The notes below the pieces were generated by a model. The model was not told where the DNA came from. It saw only the letters and a program-made list of their open reading frames with translations, and ran no database searches. From positions 1-6,602 of the forward strand of contig JANYGR010000434.1 of NCBI GenBank assembly GCA_025359355.1: a stretch of 6,602 nucleotides of DNA, read 5' to 3'. This stretch comes from Bacteroidota bacterium. GTDB lineage: Bacteria > Bacteroidota > Bacteroidia > B-17B0 > Aurantibacillaceae. The stretch's first letter is position 1. Each line of letters starts with the position of its first letter. Below are positions 5,861-6,602 of the stretch, one piece after another. Both the position numbers and the translations under genes were made by a program.

Positions 5861-5894
5861 TTGGCTACAAAAACTAATAATAACGATACATTTG
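5861..5894 (+). promoter_or_regulatory. candidate promoter for the rRNA methyltransferase gene
   Basis: TACATTTG at 5887-5894 matches the -7 consensus TAnnTTTG exactly. A TTG at 5861-5863 lies 23 bp upstream, at the long end of the allowed spacing. The -7 box ends only 4 nt before the ATG at 5899, so transcription would start at or next to the start codon, implying a leaderless mRNA. Confidence 0.45.
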
Positions 5895-5898
5895 TGTT

Positions 5899-6602
5899 AT
5901 GACAGAATATCCTAAATTAATACTACACAACGGCAAAGAAGAACCTATACAACGTTTTCATCCATGGGTGTTTTCAGGTGCTATTAAAATAACTGATTCC
6001 AACATTGTGGATGGCGATATCGTGGAAATTTATTCCGCCAAACAACAGTTTTTAGGAATGGCTCATTATCAAAAAGCGAGTATTACAGCACGTATTATTT
6101 CTTTTAGTAAACAACAAATTGATGTTAATTTTTGGGCTAAAAAAATAGAAAAATCACTAGCATTTCGTGGCTTTTTAAATTTAACAAACAATCCAAATAC
6201 CAATGTGTTTCGTTTAGTGTTTGGAGAAGGCGATGGCCTACCGGGTTTAATTATGGACTATTACGACGGACACGTTGTTTTTCAGGCACATAGTATTGGC
6301 ATGCATAAAAGTCGTATAGATATTACTGAAGCATTGAAACAAGTATTCAAAACTTTATTGAAATCAGTATACGATAAAAGCTCTGAAACCTTACCAAATC
6401 AGTACGCTGTCAATTTATCCAATGAATATTTGTATGGCTCTTGTAATGAAGAATTAGTAGTAGTTGAAAATGGCGTTAAGTTTTATATTGATTTTATCAA
6501 TGGTCAAAAAACAGGATTCTTTATCGATCAGCGCGAAAACAGAAGTTTATTAGGAACTTACAGTAAAGATAAACGCGTGCTTAATACGTTTTCATACACG
6601 GG
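5899..6602 (+). CDS. rlmI: class I SAM-dependent rRNA methyltransferase, RlmI-like, N-terminal part
   Basis: The first 234 residues are visible; the gene continues past the right edge (E. coli RlmI has 396). RlmI makes 5-methylcytosine at position 1962 of 23S rRNA using S-adenosylmethionine. Visible in order are: an N-terminal PUA-type RNA-binding domain (about 4-75) with RFHPWVFSGAI (19-29) and GDIVEIYSAKQQFLGMAHY (39-57); the central motif FGEGDGLPGLIMDYYDG (108-124); then FINGQKTGFFIDQREN (199-214) and the beginning of the SAM-binding motif, VLNTFSYTG (227-235). The catalytic cysteines would lie beyond the edge. The ATG at 5899 is favoured because the PUA domain begins almost at once and the next in-frame ATG is codon 54. 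The family is clear; the exact target base in this organism is inferred from E. coli. Divergent from gldC. Confidence 0.92.
   Translation, partial: MTEYPKLILHNGKEEPIQRFHPWVFSGAIKITDSNIVDGDIVEIYSAKQQFLGMAHYQKASITARIISFSKQQIDVNFWAKKIEKSLAFRGFLNLTNNPNTNVFRLVFGEGDGLPGLIMDYYDGHVVFQAHSIGMHKSRIDITEALKQVFKTLLKSVYDKSSETLPNQYAVNLSNEYLYGSCNEELVVVENGVKFYIDFINGQKTGFFIDQRENRSLLGTYSKDKRVLNTFSYT

Noticed and set aside
5862..5876. gldC promoter candidate on the minus strand, TAGTTTTTG
   Set aside because: It has three bases instead of two between TA and TTTG and no clear -33 box, so I do not list it as a promoter, although gldC must be transcribed from somewhere in 5801-5898.

Overview
The window is an A+T-rich stretch (roughly two thirds A+T by eye) of a chromosome from the Bacteroidota, most likely class Flavobacteriia. 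Three things point there: a GldC gliding-motility protein, a DnaK with the flavobacterial form of the phosphate-binding motif (GGGTHDVS), and several upstream regions carrying the Bacteroidota-type -7 promoter box TAnnTTTG with no Shine-Dalgarno sequence. Most of the content is ordinary core-genome material. I see no transposase, integrase, CRISPR array, tRNA or rRNA.

Layout. At 1-179 (minus) is the 5' end of panB, for pantothenate/CoA synthesis. A 97-bp divergent intergenic region with two back-to-back promoter candidates separates it from a plus-strand gene (277-1437) for a predicted outer-surface lipoprotein of unknown function, which ends in a clear intrinsic terminator (1467-1502). The next ~100 bp is unusual for its size. 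It holds an 11-bp perfect inverted repeat, a cluster of TGNCA boxes and a sigma-54-like -24/-12 element placed to drive dnaK (1600-3504). DnaK is complete and looks fully functional. A strong bidirectional terminator (3526-3561) lies between dnaK and the convergent minus-strand genes.

Minus-strand cluster. Reading from 5758 down to 3620 there are gldC, a small helical protein gene that appears damaged (no normal start, a probable 1-nt frameshift at codon 4, and perhaps an internal deletion), and a secreted S41-family peptidase-like protein. No terminator is visible among them, so they may be one transcript. The gldC leader contains five tandem heptamers (5766-5800). The window ends with the 5' two thirds of a divergent plus-strand rRNA methyltransferase gene (RlmI-like, from 5899). 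Its best promoter box ends only 4 nt before the ATG, which suggests a leaderless mRNA.

The genes do not form one pathway: vitamin synthesis, protein folding, rRNA modification, motility and a secreted protease are simply neighbours. I did not find a convincing new multi-gene system. The observations most worth following are the control region of dnaK and the broken reading frame next to gldC.
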